Notes under the pieces: model-generated
Told to the model about the DNA's origin: nothing
Databases searched by the model: none
The model's input: the letters and a program-made list of their open reading frames with translations, nothing else
Program-made: the position numbers and the translations under genes
From: Branchiostoma floridae
Lineage: Eukaryota; Chordata; Leptocardii; Amphioxiformes; Branchiostomatidae
Assembly: GCF_000003815.2 (NCBI RefSeq)
Contig: NC_049994.1
Coordinates: 16,166,523-16,230,522 of the forward strand
Length of the DNA stretch: 64,000 nt
Direction: 5' to 3'
In this document: positions 13,501 to 21,684 of the stretch, piece by piece
How positions within the stretch are numbered: position 1 is the first letter of the stretch
Layout: each line of letters opens with the position of its first letter

Positions 13501-14867
13501 TACCTGCACCAGACAAATTTTATCTGCATCACTCTGAATTTAGGGAGCAGGGATCATATTAAAATTGTTCAGGAACCATTGCTATTTTTTTTTCATTTCA
13601 TAGTTCATAGGTGGTAACAGTCAATGCAGTTAATAACAATCCACATACACATAGTATATTACATCATATTAGGATATTTATGTATAAAACCCAGTACATG
13701 GATCAGTGCAGGTAGACACCAGAAATACCTGCACAGCTCCAATTTTACCTGCACTATTGTGCACCTGCATAAGCAGGTGGTATTTTGAGCCCTAGTTATG
13801 CAATATAAATAAACAAACACTACCGACCTGGCAAAGACATCAGCACTGAGCACACAGCCGATGATGTTCCCCAGATGGGGCACGTTGTTCACATAGGGGA
13901 GAGCGCTGGTGATCAGGATATTCTTCTCTCCCTTCTCTGGTAAACTGAGGGGGAAAAATAGAAATTTCTTCATCAATAAACGTACTGGTTAGTTACATAT
14001 TCCATCATATTAAGTATATCAAATCTGTGCCCGGAAAATAGAGTCTTACAACATCAAAATTAAGTTTTTTTAAGCCAATGTTTCAGTATGGTAAGTGGGG
14101 AGCAGTTCAAGATAACACTATTAATAGACAGACTGGACACACATTGCATAAAGGAGGCTAGTACACAAATCTACTCCAGTCATTAACCGTGATGAGGGGG
14201 GATACAAACTCAGTCATGTTTGGAACAGTTACTGCATTCTTCACACTACAACAGCAACACTTAGCTGCAGTGCAATGAAGAAACTAAATCTTTTTGCCCT
14301 GGGAAAAAAGACAGAAGGACAACTGAAACATTGGTAGGTCATTGTTTTTTGGTTGCGTATAAAGAACCTTGATACCAAGTGTTGAACCATTTGTTTACTT
14401 ACATGGGATGTGTCCTTATCCGAGGCTTGGGGCTCTTGCCGTCTTTGAAAGCAGAAATAGCAGCCGTGACTTCCTCGGCACTGACAGAAAGCTCACTACT
14501 TGTTGAGCCAGCCTGAAATATAGTCAGGATAAATTACATGTACTTTATGATGTACTTGTAAGTTTGGTTCAGTTCATGTACCTATATTTGAGCATGGCCT
14601 CCATCAGTCAATACTGATTGAATGATGGTAAATCCCTTATCTTCAGCTATGGCTAAACAGTCCTATACAAGAATAGCAATCAGACCTGAACAATATCCCG
14701 CAACTTCCAACCCTCGTAAGACGGGGAACAACGGACACTAAAACTTGATTTTTAAAAAATGTACAGTCATATGAATTTGTATGATTATGACTTACCTCAG
14801 ACTGTGACCTGTTGAGGGTGGACTTTACCACTGGTTTCAGGGGGAGGGGCTGGGCTGATATCGATGC
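866..14867 (-). CDS. MARS1: Cytosolic methionyl-tRNA synthetase, 17 exons (partial)
   Basis: Charges tRNA-Met with methionine in the cytosol. Seventeen exons on the minus strand splice in a consistent phase. In transcript order (plus coordinates): 14796-14867, 14403-14512, 13828-13944, 12867-13070, 12513-12602, 11795-11906, 10595-10669, 9408-9577, 8639-8734, 7418-7535, 5533-5666, 4651-4730, 3364-3495, 2851-2955, 1923-2106, 1444-1542 and 866-958. They give about 660 residues that align throughout with animal MARS1: Rossmann catalytic core, zinc region, KMSKS-type loop, anticodon-binding helices and the start of a WHEP domain. Phase fails only between 10669 and 9577, where a short exon (roughly 10 residues by comparison with human) is missing. 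The rest of the WHEP domain should lie left of the window. The N-terminal GST-like domain is not found next to exon 14796; a candidate is at 55432-55914. Family assignment is certain; exon edges are read from GT-AG sites. Confidence 0.95.
1923..2415 (-). repeat. Threefold copy of the 5' part of a MARS exon with its acceptor
   Basis: The real exon is 1923-2106. Two further copies of its acceptor (pyrimidines plus CAG) and about 100 bases of exon lie upstream on the minus strand, about 2163-2270 and 2311-2412. They still read RARAGTV...LLSxMVxPxMPATS. The outer copy has lost about 24 bases (the IGLAAN part). Neither copy has the exon 3' half or a donor, so each is a half-exon with a working-looking acceptor. 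Confidence 0.85.
1923..4730 (-). CDS. MARS1: MARS anticodon-binding domain exons
   Basis: Exons 4651-4730, 3364-3495, 2851-2955 and 1923-2106 code for the helical anticodon-binding domain. Landmarks are [29 protein letters not shown], and [11 protein letters not shown] followed by [14 protein letters not shown], all close to human MARS1. The 1923-2106 exon is preceded (on the minus strand) by two partial copies of its own 5' part, described separately. Confidence 0.92.
2537..2840. repeat. (CA)n-rich microsatellite
   Basis: An imperfect ACACAC tract of about 300 bases with ACAGACA and ACAAAC variants, ending ten bases before the donor of MARS exon 2851-2955. It contains no gene. Confidence 0.95.
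3505..3800 (-). mobile_element. tRNA-derived SINE
   Basis: Read on the minus strand, 3790-3720 has a tRNA-like head: GCCGAGTGGGTAGAGTG resembles a polymerase III A box and GGTCGTGAGTTTGATCCCC a B box. The remaining ~200 bases are a non-coding body that recurs at 62310-62530 and in part at 8035-8105. Confidence 0.7.
4385..4625. repeat. Degenerate direct repeat rich in TTTTGGGACA
   Basis: The motif TTTTTGGGACAnTnnTGGGACA occurs twice (about 4410-4435 and 4590-4612) with further GGGACAGT words between. It lies in a MARS intron. I see no gene in it. Confidence 0.5.
4861..5160. repeat. ~58-bp tandem repeat
   Basis: About six imperfect copies of a unit containing AACCATAACAATAATGAACT and TAGATTCAAA, in the MARS intron between the KMSKS exon and exon 4651-4730. 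Confidence 0.8.
5533..5666 (-). CDS. MARS1: MARS exon with KMSKS-type loop
   Basis: The exon codes for [20 protein letters not shown] and on to RPESQ. KFSKS is the KMSKS-type loop that stabilises the adenylate transition state in class I synthetases. The acceptor (ATATTCCAG) and donor (GTACAA) are in phase with 7418-7535 and 4651-4730. Confidence 0.93.
5859..7402. mobile_element. Non-autonomous DNA element with 15-bp inverted ends
   Basis: TTATTACCTCCATGA at 5859-5873 is repeated exactly in inverse at 7388-7402. A third, inner TCATGGAGGTAT lies near 6911. The interior has paralogous halves (GATAACTCAAGAACGG near 5938; GATAACTCAAGAAGGG near 6219; TTTGCATAATTAATGAG twice) and no long reading frame. 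Its right end is 16 bases from the donor of MARS exon 7418-7535. It may be two nested elements. Confidence 0.7.
7704..7885. repeat. 31-bp tandem repeat with splice-site-like unit
   Basis: About six copies of a unit containing ATTTCTGCAGTATGGGTTCA then TCAGGTAAC. Each plus-strand unit happens to read like an acceptor, a 14-base core and a donor. It lies in a MARS intron on the strand opposite to MARS. Confidence 0.85.
8208..8383. mobile_element. MITE with GAAGC...AATTGCACAA ends, copy 1
   Basis: The left end GTAGAAGCCATTTAATTGCA and the right end (GCGCAATTAAGCAGCTTCTAC) are imperfect inverted repeats. A second copy is at 63497-63678. Non-coding. Confidence 0.65.
8465..8572. repeat. 12-bp tandem repeat (TACGACCTCAA)
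   Basis: About nine copies of a 12-base unit based on AATACGACCTC, 65 bases from the donor of MARS exon 8639-8734 on the far side. Confidence 0.9.
9001..9456 (-). repeat. Fourfold copy of the 3' edge of a MARS exon with its donor
   Basis: The 3' end of exon 9408-9577 (coding [14 protein letters not shown], then donor GTAAG) is repeated three more times downstream at about 9243-9290, 9130-9178 and 9007-9055. The copies keep the reading frame (for example [15 protein letters not shown]) and each keeps a donor (GTATG, GTATG, GTAAG). Spacers are pyrimidine-rich on the plus strand and have no clear acceptor. Confidence 0.85.
9972..10560. repeat. 20-bp minisatellite, about 29 copies
   Basis: Tandem 20-base units of the form GCAAGTCAACCCCGCAGCAA, drifting at the left edge. 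They fill most of the MARS intron where a short exon is expected but not seen. Units touch each other without spacers, so this is not a CRISPR array. Confidence 0.97.
10595..12602 (-). CDS. MARS1: MARS zinc-binding (connective peptide) exons
   Basis: Three exons (12513-12602, 11795-11906, 10595-10669) carry paired cysteine knuckles: CQQCDK, then CPLC and CDKCG, then CKLC. This is the arrangement of the zinc-bearing connective-peptide region of eukaryotic MetRS. All cysteine pairs visible here are intact. The last exon ends in LDLPK at a GTGAGA donor in phase 0, but the next exon found (9408-9577) needs one carried base, so at least one exon is unseen between them. Confidence 0.9.
10733..10970. 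mobile_element. Long-palindrome MITE, copy 2
   Basis: Shares the TAAGACTT...ATCCGTACACAAA arms with the element at 601-777. It is a nearly perfect hairpin with inner arms AAGCTTTCGATCAGTCCTCT / AGAGGACTGATCGAAAGCTT. It sits in the MARS intron between exons 10595-10669 and 11795-11906. Confidence 0.8.
11141..11445 (+). mobile_element. LINE 3' end, reverse transcriptase C-terminal remnant
   Basis: An open frame of 83 codons includes [20 protein letters not shown], the pattern of the C-terminal part of non-LTR endonuclease-reverse transcriptase proteins common in amphioxus and cnidarians. It is followed by an (ATG)n-like tail at 11425-11441, as in LINE 3' ends. It is 5' truncated and lies antisense in a MARS intron. 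Confidence 0.7.
12238..12436. mobile_element. MITE with TTTATCCAC ends
   Basis: TTTATCCACTGGGTAACCT at the left and AGGTTACCATGTGGATAAA at the right are inverted repeats with few mismatches, and inner TATCCGT/ACGGATA arms extend the pairing. About 200 bases, non-coding, in a MARS intron. Confidence 0.75.
13440..13791. mobile_element. hAT-like MITE
   Basis: Ends CAGGGCTTGAAATAC and GTATTTTGAGCC are imperfect inverted repeats of the CAGGG class seen in hAT elements. An 8-base direct repeat CTAGTTAT flanks it (13432-13439 and 13792-13799). The body has repeated ACCTGCAC words. It lies in a MARS intron next to the HIGH exon. Confidence 0.75.
13828..13944 (-). CDS. MARS1: MARS exon with HIGH-type signature
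   Basis: This exon codes for the start of the nucleotide-binding core: [19 protein letters not shown], in which HLGN is the class I HIGH signature that contacts ATP. It begins with the third base of a split Ile codon supplied by 14403-14512 and ends inside the codon for the Arg of VFAR, completed by 12867-13070. That next exon carries [14 protein letters not shown], strongly conserved in class I MetRS. The acceptor reads CCCCCTCAG and the donor GTCGGT, the least standard donor in this gene. Confidence 0.93.
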
Positions 14868-15783
14868 CTGAAAATAGAAATATTGTTCAGGTTAGGAAAC
14901 ATTGCAATTATATGCATTACTAGTCATCAAAAATCAAGTTGTGTGCATCTGTTGATAGAGTTAGTACTTGTAGTAGGATTAAGCAAAATGAACTGCACAT
15001 GTATGTGATATGTACATGCAAGTTACCTAGTATGTGTCAAGGGCCGCTCTGGAATTTTTAACAGCGTAGGGGCAGCTTAGAGTGGCAAAGCCACGTCACA
15101 AGTAGCGCAGGGTTGAGCATTTTGGGGGGATCTGGAGTCATCTGGCCTGAAACTATTTACATTTTATAATGCTCTGAAACATTGTTTCCTGTATTATGAG
15201 GATCCAAATAAATGATTGACCAAAATTAATGAAAAGTATAGCCAACATATCTTTTCTTTGTTAGAAAACAACAGAAGTCAAGAGCCTCATACACTGGTTG
15301 AAACACAGCATAGGCACCAAAATCACAGCATAGGGGATACAAATCACAGCATTGGGGCCACTATGTTCAACTGTACTGGCAAGAACCCTGAAGTGAATGT
15401 AATATTATTACCTCAACTGTTTGGCTTTTAATACACTGTTGCTTTGTTATAGAATGAACAAAATACCTTAACTGTCCTTAACTACCGTAATAACTGTTTA
15501 GATAGTTAAATCATTTATATACCTTCCTTTTGTTTTTGGGCAACAAATTTGTTGCTCACAAGCATACAATGTAGACATGTGGCAAGTTACTAGACAAGTA
15601 CACATTATCAAATAGTCTTCATGGTATCAAAGTCCATTGTTGACTATGCAGAAGATAACTAAACATTGCTCATACTTCAAACAAAACTAGTCACATGTTG
15701 GAGCAAAGTTACTCTAGAGTAGAAGTGAACTTTGTAGCGGGAGTGGCTGACTAGGGCTTCATTTCTAGCTATAGGGTCCCAAA
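14868..15783. other. Spacer between MARS exon and TRIM-NHL gene
   Basis: No MARS exon could be recognised here on the minus strand, although the GST-like domain should come next in that direction. The last ~60 bases (15726-15783, GTGAACTTTGTAG and GGAGTGGCTGAC before the ATG) recur before every gene of the array and are the likely TRIM-NHL promoter and 5' UTR. Confidence 0.5.
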
Positions 15784-17628
15784 ATGGCGGCTGCTCCTTC
15801 TACGACGGACAGACACAGAATCCTGGAGGAGCATCTCTCCTGTGTAATCTGCTTTGAGCCTTTTACAAAACCCAAGGCACTGCCTTGTCAGCACAGCTTC
15901 TGTCTGAGATGCTTGGAAAGCCAACATAAGAAATGGTTGCAGGATTGCAGAAGGATGCCACCGCAACGGCAGGAGCCATTCAGGTGTTCCATATGTCGAG
16001 AACCTGTGACTTTGACCTCTAAGGGAGTGGCAGGGCTTCCTGACAACCATCTTGTGGCCAACCTGTGCAAGGAGTTCTCCAAGAAAACTCAGGTGGGAGG
16101 ACAGAAGAACAGGTGCGGATTTCACCCAACAAAAGATGTAGATCTATTTTGCCAGCAGTGCGAGATGCCAGTTTGTAGTGAATGTATCGGGGATGGCCAC
16201 CCTGGGCACAACGTCACAGGTATCAAACAGGTAGCAGAACAGATAAAAGCCAACATCAGGGCACAGCTCAATAGTGGACAACAGAAGATTAAAACCTTCT
16301 CAGAATTCCTCAAAATGATGGAAGATGTACAGAAAAGGATCACAGACAACAAGACACAAGTTCAACAAGAGATAAACAAAGCTTTTGAAGAACAGTTACA
16401 GAAGTTGCAAAAACAAAGGGATGGGCTCTTGGCTACTGTGGACAAAAGTCATAATGACAACATGGCTGCTTTGGCAGGACAGAGACACATTGTGCTGACT
16501 CAGCTGACTGAACTGTCCAGGCTTTGTGATGGTTCAGAAGAGCTTATAGAACAAGAAGATCCAGTCTCTCTTTCACAGGACTTTAATCTGGCACATAAAC
16601 TTGCAAAATTTGAAAACACACAAACTCCTGAGATCTGTGAAACTAAATTTTGTGCATTTGAACCAAAGAAATTCAGTGCCCCAGTAGAGTTGGGGAAGGT
16701 AATGTCAAAATCCATGTCAAACAAGCAGGCTTTGGTTCAGGCCAAAGAAACAAATACTGGACAGGTTAGAAGTACAAATGTCAGACCAATCAGGCTGGGA
16801 AAACCATGGGTGAGGAAAGTCAGCTTTGGGAGAATGGGATCAGGTAGGGCGGAATTTATGGGTCCTACTGGAGTAGCTGTCTCACAAGACAATGAGGTTT
16901 ACATTGCTGATTTGGGTAACTGCAGAATCCAGGTGTTTACAATGGATTGTGTTTATATCAGAAAGTTCACAACAACTCTGCCAGGAGAAAATGATACAAT
17001 GTTAACACCATATGATATTGCTGTAGATAGAAATGACAACCTGTGGGTGGTGGGTCCTGATCATGTAGTGCAGTATTCCAGGGAAGGCACCTGTTTGGTC
17101 AAAATAGAGCTTCCATATGTTCGTACCTTCTGTGGAATAACTGTAGCTATGGCAACAGAACAGGTGATTGTCACAGAGTATGATGGGAAAAATGGTCGAC
17201 TTCGAGTCTTTAACCAAGATGGTTCTGATGTGGGGATGTATGGTGGCTCAGGTCACAGGTCACTAAAGCCTTGGCGGCCAGTACATGTCACTGTGGATGG
17301 GGAGGGGAACATTCTGGTCACTGATTACAACAACCACTGTGTCCATGTCTTGGACAGAGAGGGGAACTTCAAGTTCAAGTTTGGAGGTTTGGGATCTGAT
17401 GGAAGTCAGTCGACATATCCCCAGGGCATTTGTGTTGATGGGATAGGAAACATCATTGTGGCTGACAGAGGAAATGGTTGTGTGAAAATGTTTGACAGTC
17501 AGGGCAGATTTCTGTGTCACATTGGAAGTGGTATGAAGTATCCCTGGGGTGTTGCTGTGTCACCAGGTGGAGATGTGGTGGTCACTGACTTTGATTATAA
17601 CACTGTATCAGTCTGGACACAGGGTTAG
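15784..17628 (+). CDS. TRIM-NHL protein (RING, B-box, coiled coil, NHL propeller)
   Basis: A single-exon gene of 614 codons. The RING finger has Cys20/Cys23, Cys35/His37, Cys40/Cys43 and Cys68/Cys71. A B-box with Cys111, His114, Cys123, Cys126, Cys131, Cys134, His139 and His142 follows. A coiled coil spans about 145-250. From about residue 345 to the end lie about six NHL repeats (GVAVSQDNEVYIAD, DIAVDRNDNLWVV, HVTVDGEGNILVTD, GICVDGIGNIIVAD, GVAVSPGGDVVVTD). The family predicts a ubiquitin E3 ligase with a beta-propeller substrate or RNA platform, probably cytoplasmic; the substrate is unknown. The start ATGGCGG is in good context and is shared with the paralog at 35801. TRIM families are greatly expanded in amphioxus and often linked to innate immunity; a role here is inference. 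Confidence 0.92.
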   Translation: MAAAPSTTDRHRILEEHLSCVICFEPFTKPKALPCQHSFCLRCLESQHKKWLQDCRRMPPQRQEPFRCSICREPVTLTSKGVAGLPDNHLVANLCKEFSKKTQVGGQKNRCGFHPTKDVDLFCQQCEMPVCSECIGDGHPGHNVTGIKQVAEQIKANIRAQLNSGQQKIKTFSEFLKMMEDVQKRITDNKTQVQQEINKAFEEQLQKLQKQRDGLLATVDKSHNDNMAALAGQRHIVLTQLTELSRLCDGSEELIEQEDPVSLSQDFNLAHKLAKFENTQTPEICETKFCAFEPKKFSAPVELGKVMSKSMSNKQALVQAKETNTGQVRSTNVRPIRLGKPWVRKVSFGRMGSGRAEFMGPTGVAVSQDNEVYIADLGNCRIQVFTMDCVYIRKFTTTLPGENDTMLTPYDIAVDRNDNLWVVGPDHVVQYSREGTCLVKIELPYVRTFCGITVAMATEQVIVTEYDGKNGRLRVFNQDGSDVGMYGGSGHRSLKPWRPVHVTVDGEGNILVTDYNNHCVHVLDREGNFKFKFGGLGSDGSQSTYPQGICVDGIGNIIVADRGNGCVKMFDSQGRFLCHIGSGMKYPWGVAVSPGGDVVVTDFDYNTVSVWTQG

Positions 17629-18380
17629 TGCTGTACTATTCAGGGAAATACACGTTGCCCAAACAAAATAAATTTGATCAGGCTATGAGTATATAATTAT
17701 GATCAACAGGGTAACAGTTACACGATAACTATCAGCATCAGATCTCCTGTTTTAGATGTGAATGTCAATATGGAAACTGCTTTGTAATAGATTTGAGCAA
17801 AAGTCATAATCATGTGCATTATATATTAAGGTCCAATGAATGAGCACACTCTACCTTGTACATGTACTTAGTTTCACAAACTTAAGAAAATATGCTAACA
17901 AAAATAATCGTTCAAAGTGTGGATAAAAAAAACAGTAAAGAACATGAAGTCATGTGCGTACTAATAATAATACACACCTTTATGTTTGGGACCTCATTGT
18001 AAAAATTTGCATACAGCAGTGACTGTACATAAGGTTTGTGAAAGCAGCAGTACTATGTGAACAAGTTAGAATTGCGAAGAGGAAGGTGAAACGTTGGTGT
18101 AAATAAAGCAATGGTTGACAATGTGTAAAAAGAGTCTGTTAATATTCAATCTGATAAAACTATTAATTCAAAAGTGCATTGAACAGCATGGGCAAATGTA
18201 CAAAACTTACATTTGTGTACATGCTGACACGCCCTTGCCCTTAGTTACTGTTGCTATGGCGGACTTCACCCTCAGGAAGCCTTAAAATGCATTACGTTCA
18301 AATCTGTTCAAACATTCTAAAATTAAAACTCACACAGTGAAAGGGGTGACTGTCCCTTTAATTGGCCTATAACTTGGTCG
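17629..18380 (+). other. Conserved 3' flank of the array cassette
   Basis: Contains a likely 3' UTR (AATAAA near 17667) and a block ending in GAAACGTTGGTGTAAATAAAG that recurs at about 28030-28130 and 33720-33830. The repeated GAAGGTGACA and GAAACGTC words resemble tails of Penelope-like elements. No separate gene is seen. Confidence 0.55.
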
Positions 18381-18634
18381 CTCCACTAACTTTCCTTTTA
18401 GATACCAAAACTATATTATATAGAGAAGGACGCAGCCTTCAGTTCAAAGTGTACAGGAAACCGACACACACTGACCACTACCCGGTCTTTGACTCTCATC
18501 ACCCATTGGAACACAAACTGGCAGTGACAAAAACTCTTTTCCACCAGGCAGACAACATTATTACCTCAGACATAGCCATGAAAAAGTTAAAGTCCCCTGA
18601 AACATGTGTGGGTGTCAGACACACAAAACAGTGA
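18362..18634 (+). pseudogene. Penelope-like reverse transcriptase fragment, copy 1
   Basis: The frame reads SLQFKVYRKPTHTDHYPVFD followed by HHPLEHKLAVTKTLFHQAD. This YRKPTHTD...HPxxxKxxxxxTLxxRA pattern is typical of Penelope-like reverse transcriptases. Only about 70 codons remain, so it is a fossil. The same fragment recurs at 28437-28690 and, split by an insertion, at 34108-34214 plus 35308-35430, so it duplicated with the cassette. Confidence 0.75.
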
Positions 18635-18939
18635 TAGCTTGAACAGCTACAGCATCATCATAGTTATTCAGAATTCTAATGAATAATATATGGTACTGTT
18701 GGGGTTTTAGTGATGGCTACAAATGTAAGGACCACATTACTCCCAATTATTTGAGCACAAGTTCCAAGAATCAGCCTACAAATTTTAAACCCTGTGGCAT
18801 GTACAGTGTGTAGTACACATTATCAACTAGTCTTTAATTGGTATCAAAGTCCATCCTTGTCTATGCAGTAGTTAACTAAATATTAAACATTGCTCATACT
18901 TCAAACAAAACTGGTCACATGCTGGGGCAAGATACACTA

Positions 18940-19115
18940 GAAAATGAACTTTGCAGCGGGGTGGCTGACTAGGGCTTCATTTCTAAGGTCGGCTAGTCCT
19001 TCTACCAGAAGTAGCTGACTCGATCTCCATTTTGAGGGTCTACATAAAGCGTCTCAGTCAAAGAACACTTCTGTTTGGAAGGCTGTCAGAAAGCAGGAAA
19101 CATCTTTCAGGTAGG
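18940..19115 (+). promoter_or_regulatory. Putative promoter and 5' UTR exon of the first Death-NHL gene
   Basis: 18945-19010 is a decayed copy of the TRIM-NHL start region (AACTTTGCAGCGGGGTGGC...CTAGTCCTTCTACCAG) without its ATG. It is followed by GCGTCTCAGTCAAAGAACAC and a donor at CATCTTTCAG/GTAGGC. The same order is found at about 24655-24796, 29000-29180 and 39290-39432. I infer a non-coding first exon spliced to the ATG exon near 19530. Confidence 0.55.
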
Positions 19116-19580
19116 CAATCAAGGAAATAGTTCTTTGTCTTGAAAATAAAATTAAGCTGCCATTTATATTATCAGCTGATGTTATAGTGTGTCAGATAAA
19201 TACAACTAAAATCTTTCAGTACAAAGTTGTATTTGATAAAACTTAAAAGCCACTTGCTCTGTAACTTTTAAAGTCAACTTTTAGTTTCACTTCCAGGTAA
19301 AATGTCTTCTTTAGCCACTCCCTATCTCTGTACAGCCGTACCATATGCCTGCAAAGCTAGTTTGTTTTGCAAGTGGGCAGTAACTGTTAATAGTGTTATA
19401 CCAGCTACAAATATATAGTCACTGTCATAAATATATACAGAAACCAATACAGATACAGAAGTTGCTGGTAACATTATGTTTTGGTTGCCATTAAACATTG
19501 TCATCATGTCAAAATTTGTCTTTTTTCAGAGCAACTTCATGTGAGTATTGAATCAGAGTGGCAAGAAATGTATCTGCAAC

Positions 19581-21684
19581 ATGTCTAAACAAGGTAAGAT
19601 CTTCATGTGGTTGATCAAATAATAAGGATATTTCAAAACTTTTGAGATCAACATCCTGTCTTTGTGTGACAGTGTGTTTGGCCATGGCAGCCTTGCTGCT
19701 GGCTGTATGAATCCCACCTAAAATGTTTAACAGATACAAACTAAGGTCTTCACTACTCAGAAACTACAAATTGAATGTAAATTTTTGCAGAACTTATGTT
19801 AAGAATAATGCTGAGACTTAACATTTATCTAAATTATCAAGGAATTTCACATTCTATATCACATCAACAAGCACCATTTTGTGTACCGAAATTTCTTGAG
19901 ATAATTTTTGTAGGGTCCTTCAACTGTGGACACTGCATTTAACCATGTAGGGGGGAAGCTCTTCTTGAATTGCTCTCAGACTGTTATATTTTCTATTAAA
20001 ATTGCATTGTACATGTGTATATAACATATACAATGAATATCTGCATAATGCTTCTCCATACTAAATGTTTCCTTGCAGGTGTTGGGAGGTACTTTAGCTT
20101 CATAAAGAACAAGGTGAGCTCAGACTGGAAGGACCTGGCTTGGCATCTTGGGTTTGAGACACCAGACATAGAAAACATTGAGGGCAAAAACCGGGATGAC
20201 AAGTCTCGCTGTATGGACCTGTTACAGCAATGGTACAAGCGGGAGGGAAACGCTGCCACCATACATGTGCTGATGGAGGCCCTACAAGATGCAGAGCTAC
20301 AACATGTGGTGGACAGTCTGAAGGACAAATATCCTGGTATGAGCCTTACTTGATATGATTCAGTTGAAAAAAAAAGAACCAAAAATCATTTGCAACCTGA
20401 TTTTTCTTGTTGGGATTGTTAGTAATTTGTTACTCATCAACCTTCAAATCACAGACAAATCTCTCATTTTTAACCCGTCTTGTTCCAGTTCCCCTGCAAC
20501 CAACTGCTAGCAAACAGGCTGAGAACACTGACGCCATAAGAGATGAGGTAAAGATGCTGAAAGAGAAAAATGAATTGGAGAAAATCATCCTGGAACAGAA
20601 CGAGAAAATCCAGCAACTTCAGGAGACCAACAAGAAAATGGAGGCCAGAATAGAGGAGCTGTTGACTGCCAAGCAACCAGTGGAAAGTGGAAGTCTGCAA
20701 AAAGCTCCTTTTCACCCCATGTCAGTCAAACATTCTATGGAAAAGTCCAAGACAAAAAAAACCTTGTCAAACAATCAGGCTTTGGTTCAGTCTAAAGAGA
20801 CAAATACTAGACAGGTTAGAAGTACAAATGTCAGGCCAATCAGGGTGGGACAACCATGGGTGAGGAAAGTCATGTTTGGGGGATGGGGATCAGGTAGGGG
20901 GAAATTTAAATGTCCTTATGGAGTAGCTGTCTCACAGGACAATGAGGTTTACATTGCTGATCTGTCAAACAGCAGAATCCAGGTGTTCACAATGGATGGT
21001 GTTTATATCAGAGAGTTCACAACAACTCTACCAGGGGAAACTGGTAAACAGTTAAAACCATGGGGTGTTGCTGTAGATAGAAATGACAACGTGTGGGTGG
21101 TGGGTCCTGGTCATGTAGTGCAGTATTCCAGGGAAGGCACAGGTTTGGTCAACATAGATCTTCCATGTGAAGTACGTGCCCGAGGCATACATGTAACTGT
21201 AGCTATGTCAGCAGAACAGGTGATTGTTACAGAGCATGATAATGGGAAGAATGGTCAACTTCGAGTATTCAACCAAGATGGTTCTGATGTGGGTATATAT
21301 GGTTCAGGTCATAGGTCACCAGAGCCTTGGCGGCCAAGAGATGTCACTGTGGATGGGGAGGGGAACATTCTGGTCACTGATGGCAACAATCACTGTGTCC
21401 ATGTCTTGGACAGAGAGGGGGACTTCAAGTTCAAGTTTGGGAGTGAGGGATCTGATGATAGTCAGTTGAATGATCCTCATGGCATTTGTGTTGATGGGAA
21501 GGGAAACATCATTGTGGCCGACAGAGGAAATGGTTGTGTGAAAGTGTTTGACAGTCAGGGAATATTTTTGTGTTACATTGCAAGTGGTACGAAGAGGCAC
21601 TTTGGTGTTGCTGTGTCACCAGGTGGAGATGTGGTGGTGACTGATTGGAATAATCACGCTGTATCAGTCTGGACGCAGGGTTAG
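19581..21684 (+). CDS. Death-domain/coiled-coil/NHL protein 1
   Basis: Three coding exons: 19581-19593 (MSKQ), 20079-20336 and 20489-21684, spliced in phase to 488 codons. Residues 5-90 form a Death-fold domain (SSDWKDLAWHLGFETPDIE, then KSRCMDLLQQWYKREGN and IHVLMEAL). Residues about 100-155 are a coiled coil (KMLKEKNELEKIILEQNEK). From about 190 to the end comes an NHL propeller nearly identical to that of the TRIM-NHL gene next door. The Death domain suggests recruitment of other Death-fold proteins in apoptosis or innate signalling, with the propeller as sensor or scaffold; this is inference. The Death-NHL combination is not one I know from vertebrates. The frame is intact to the shared C-terminus SVWTQG. 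Confidence 0.85.

Noticed and set aside
15360-15545. Possible MARS GST-domain exons on the minus strand
   Set aside because: Donor-like GTAATA and GTATAT sites exist, but the peptides are short and unlike GST sequence.
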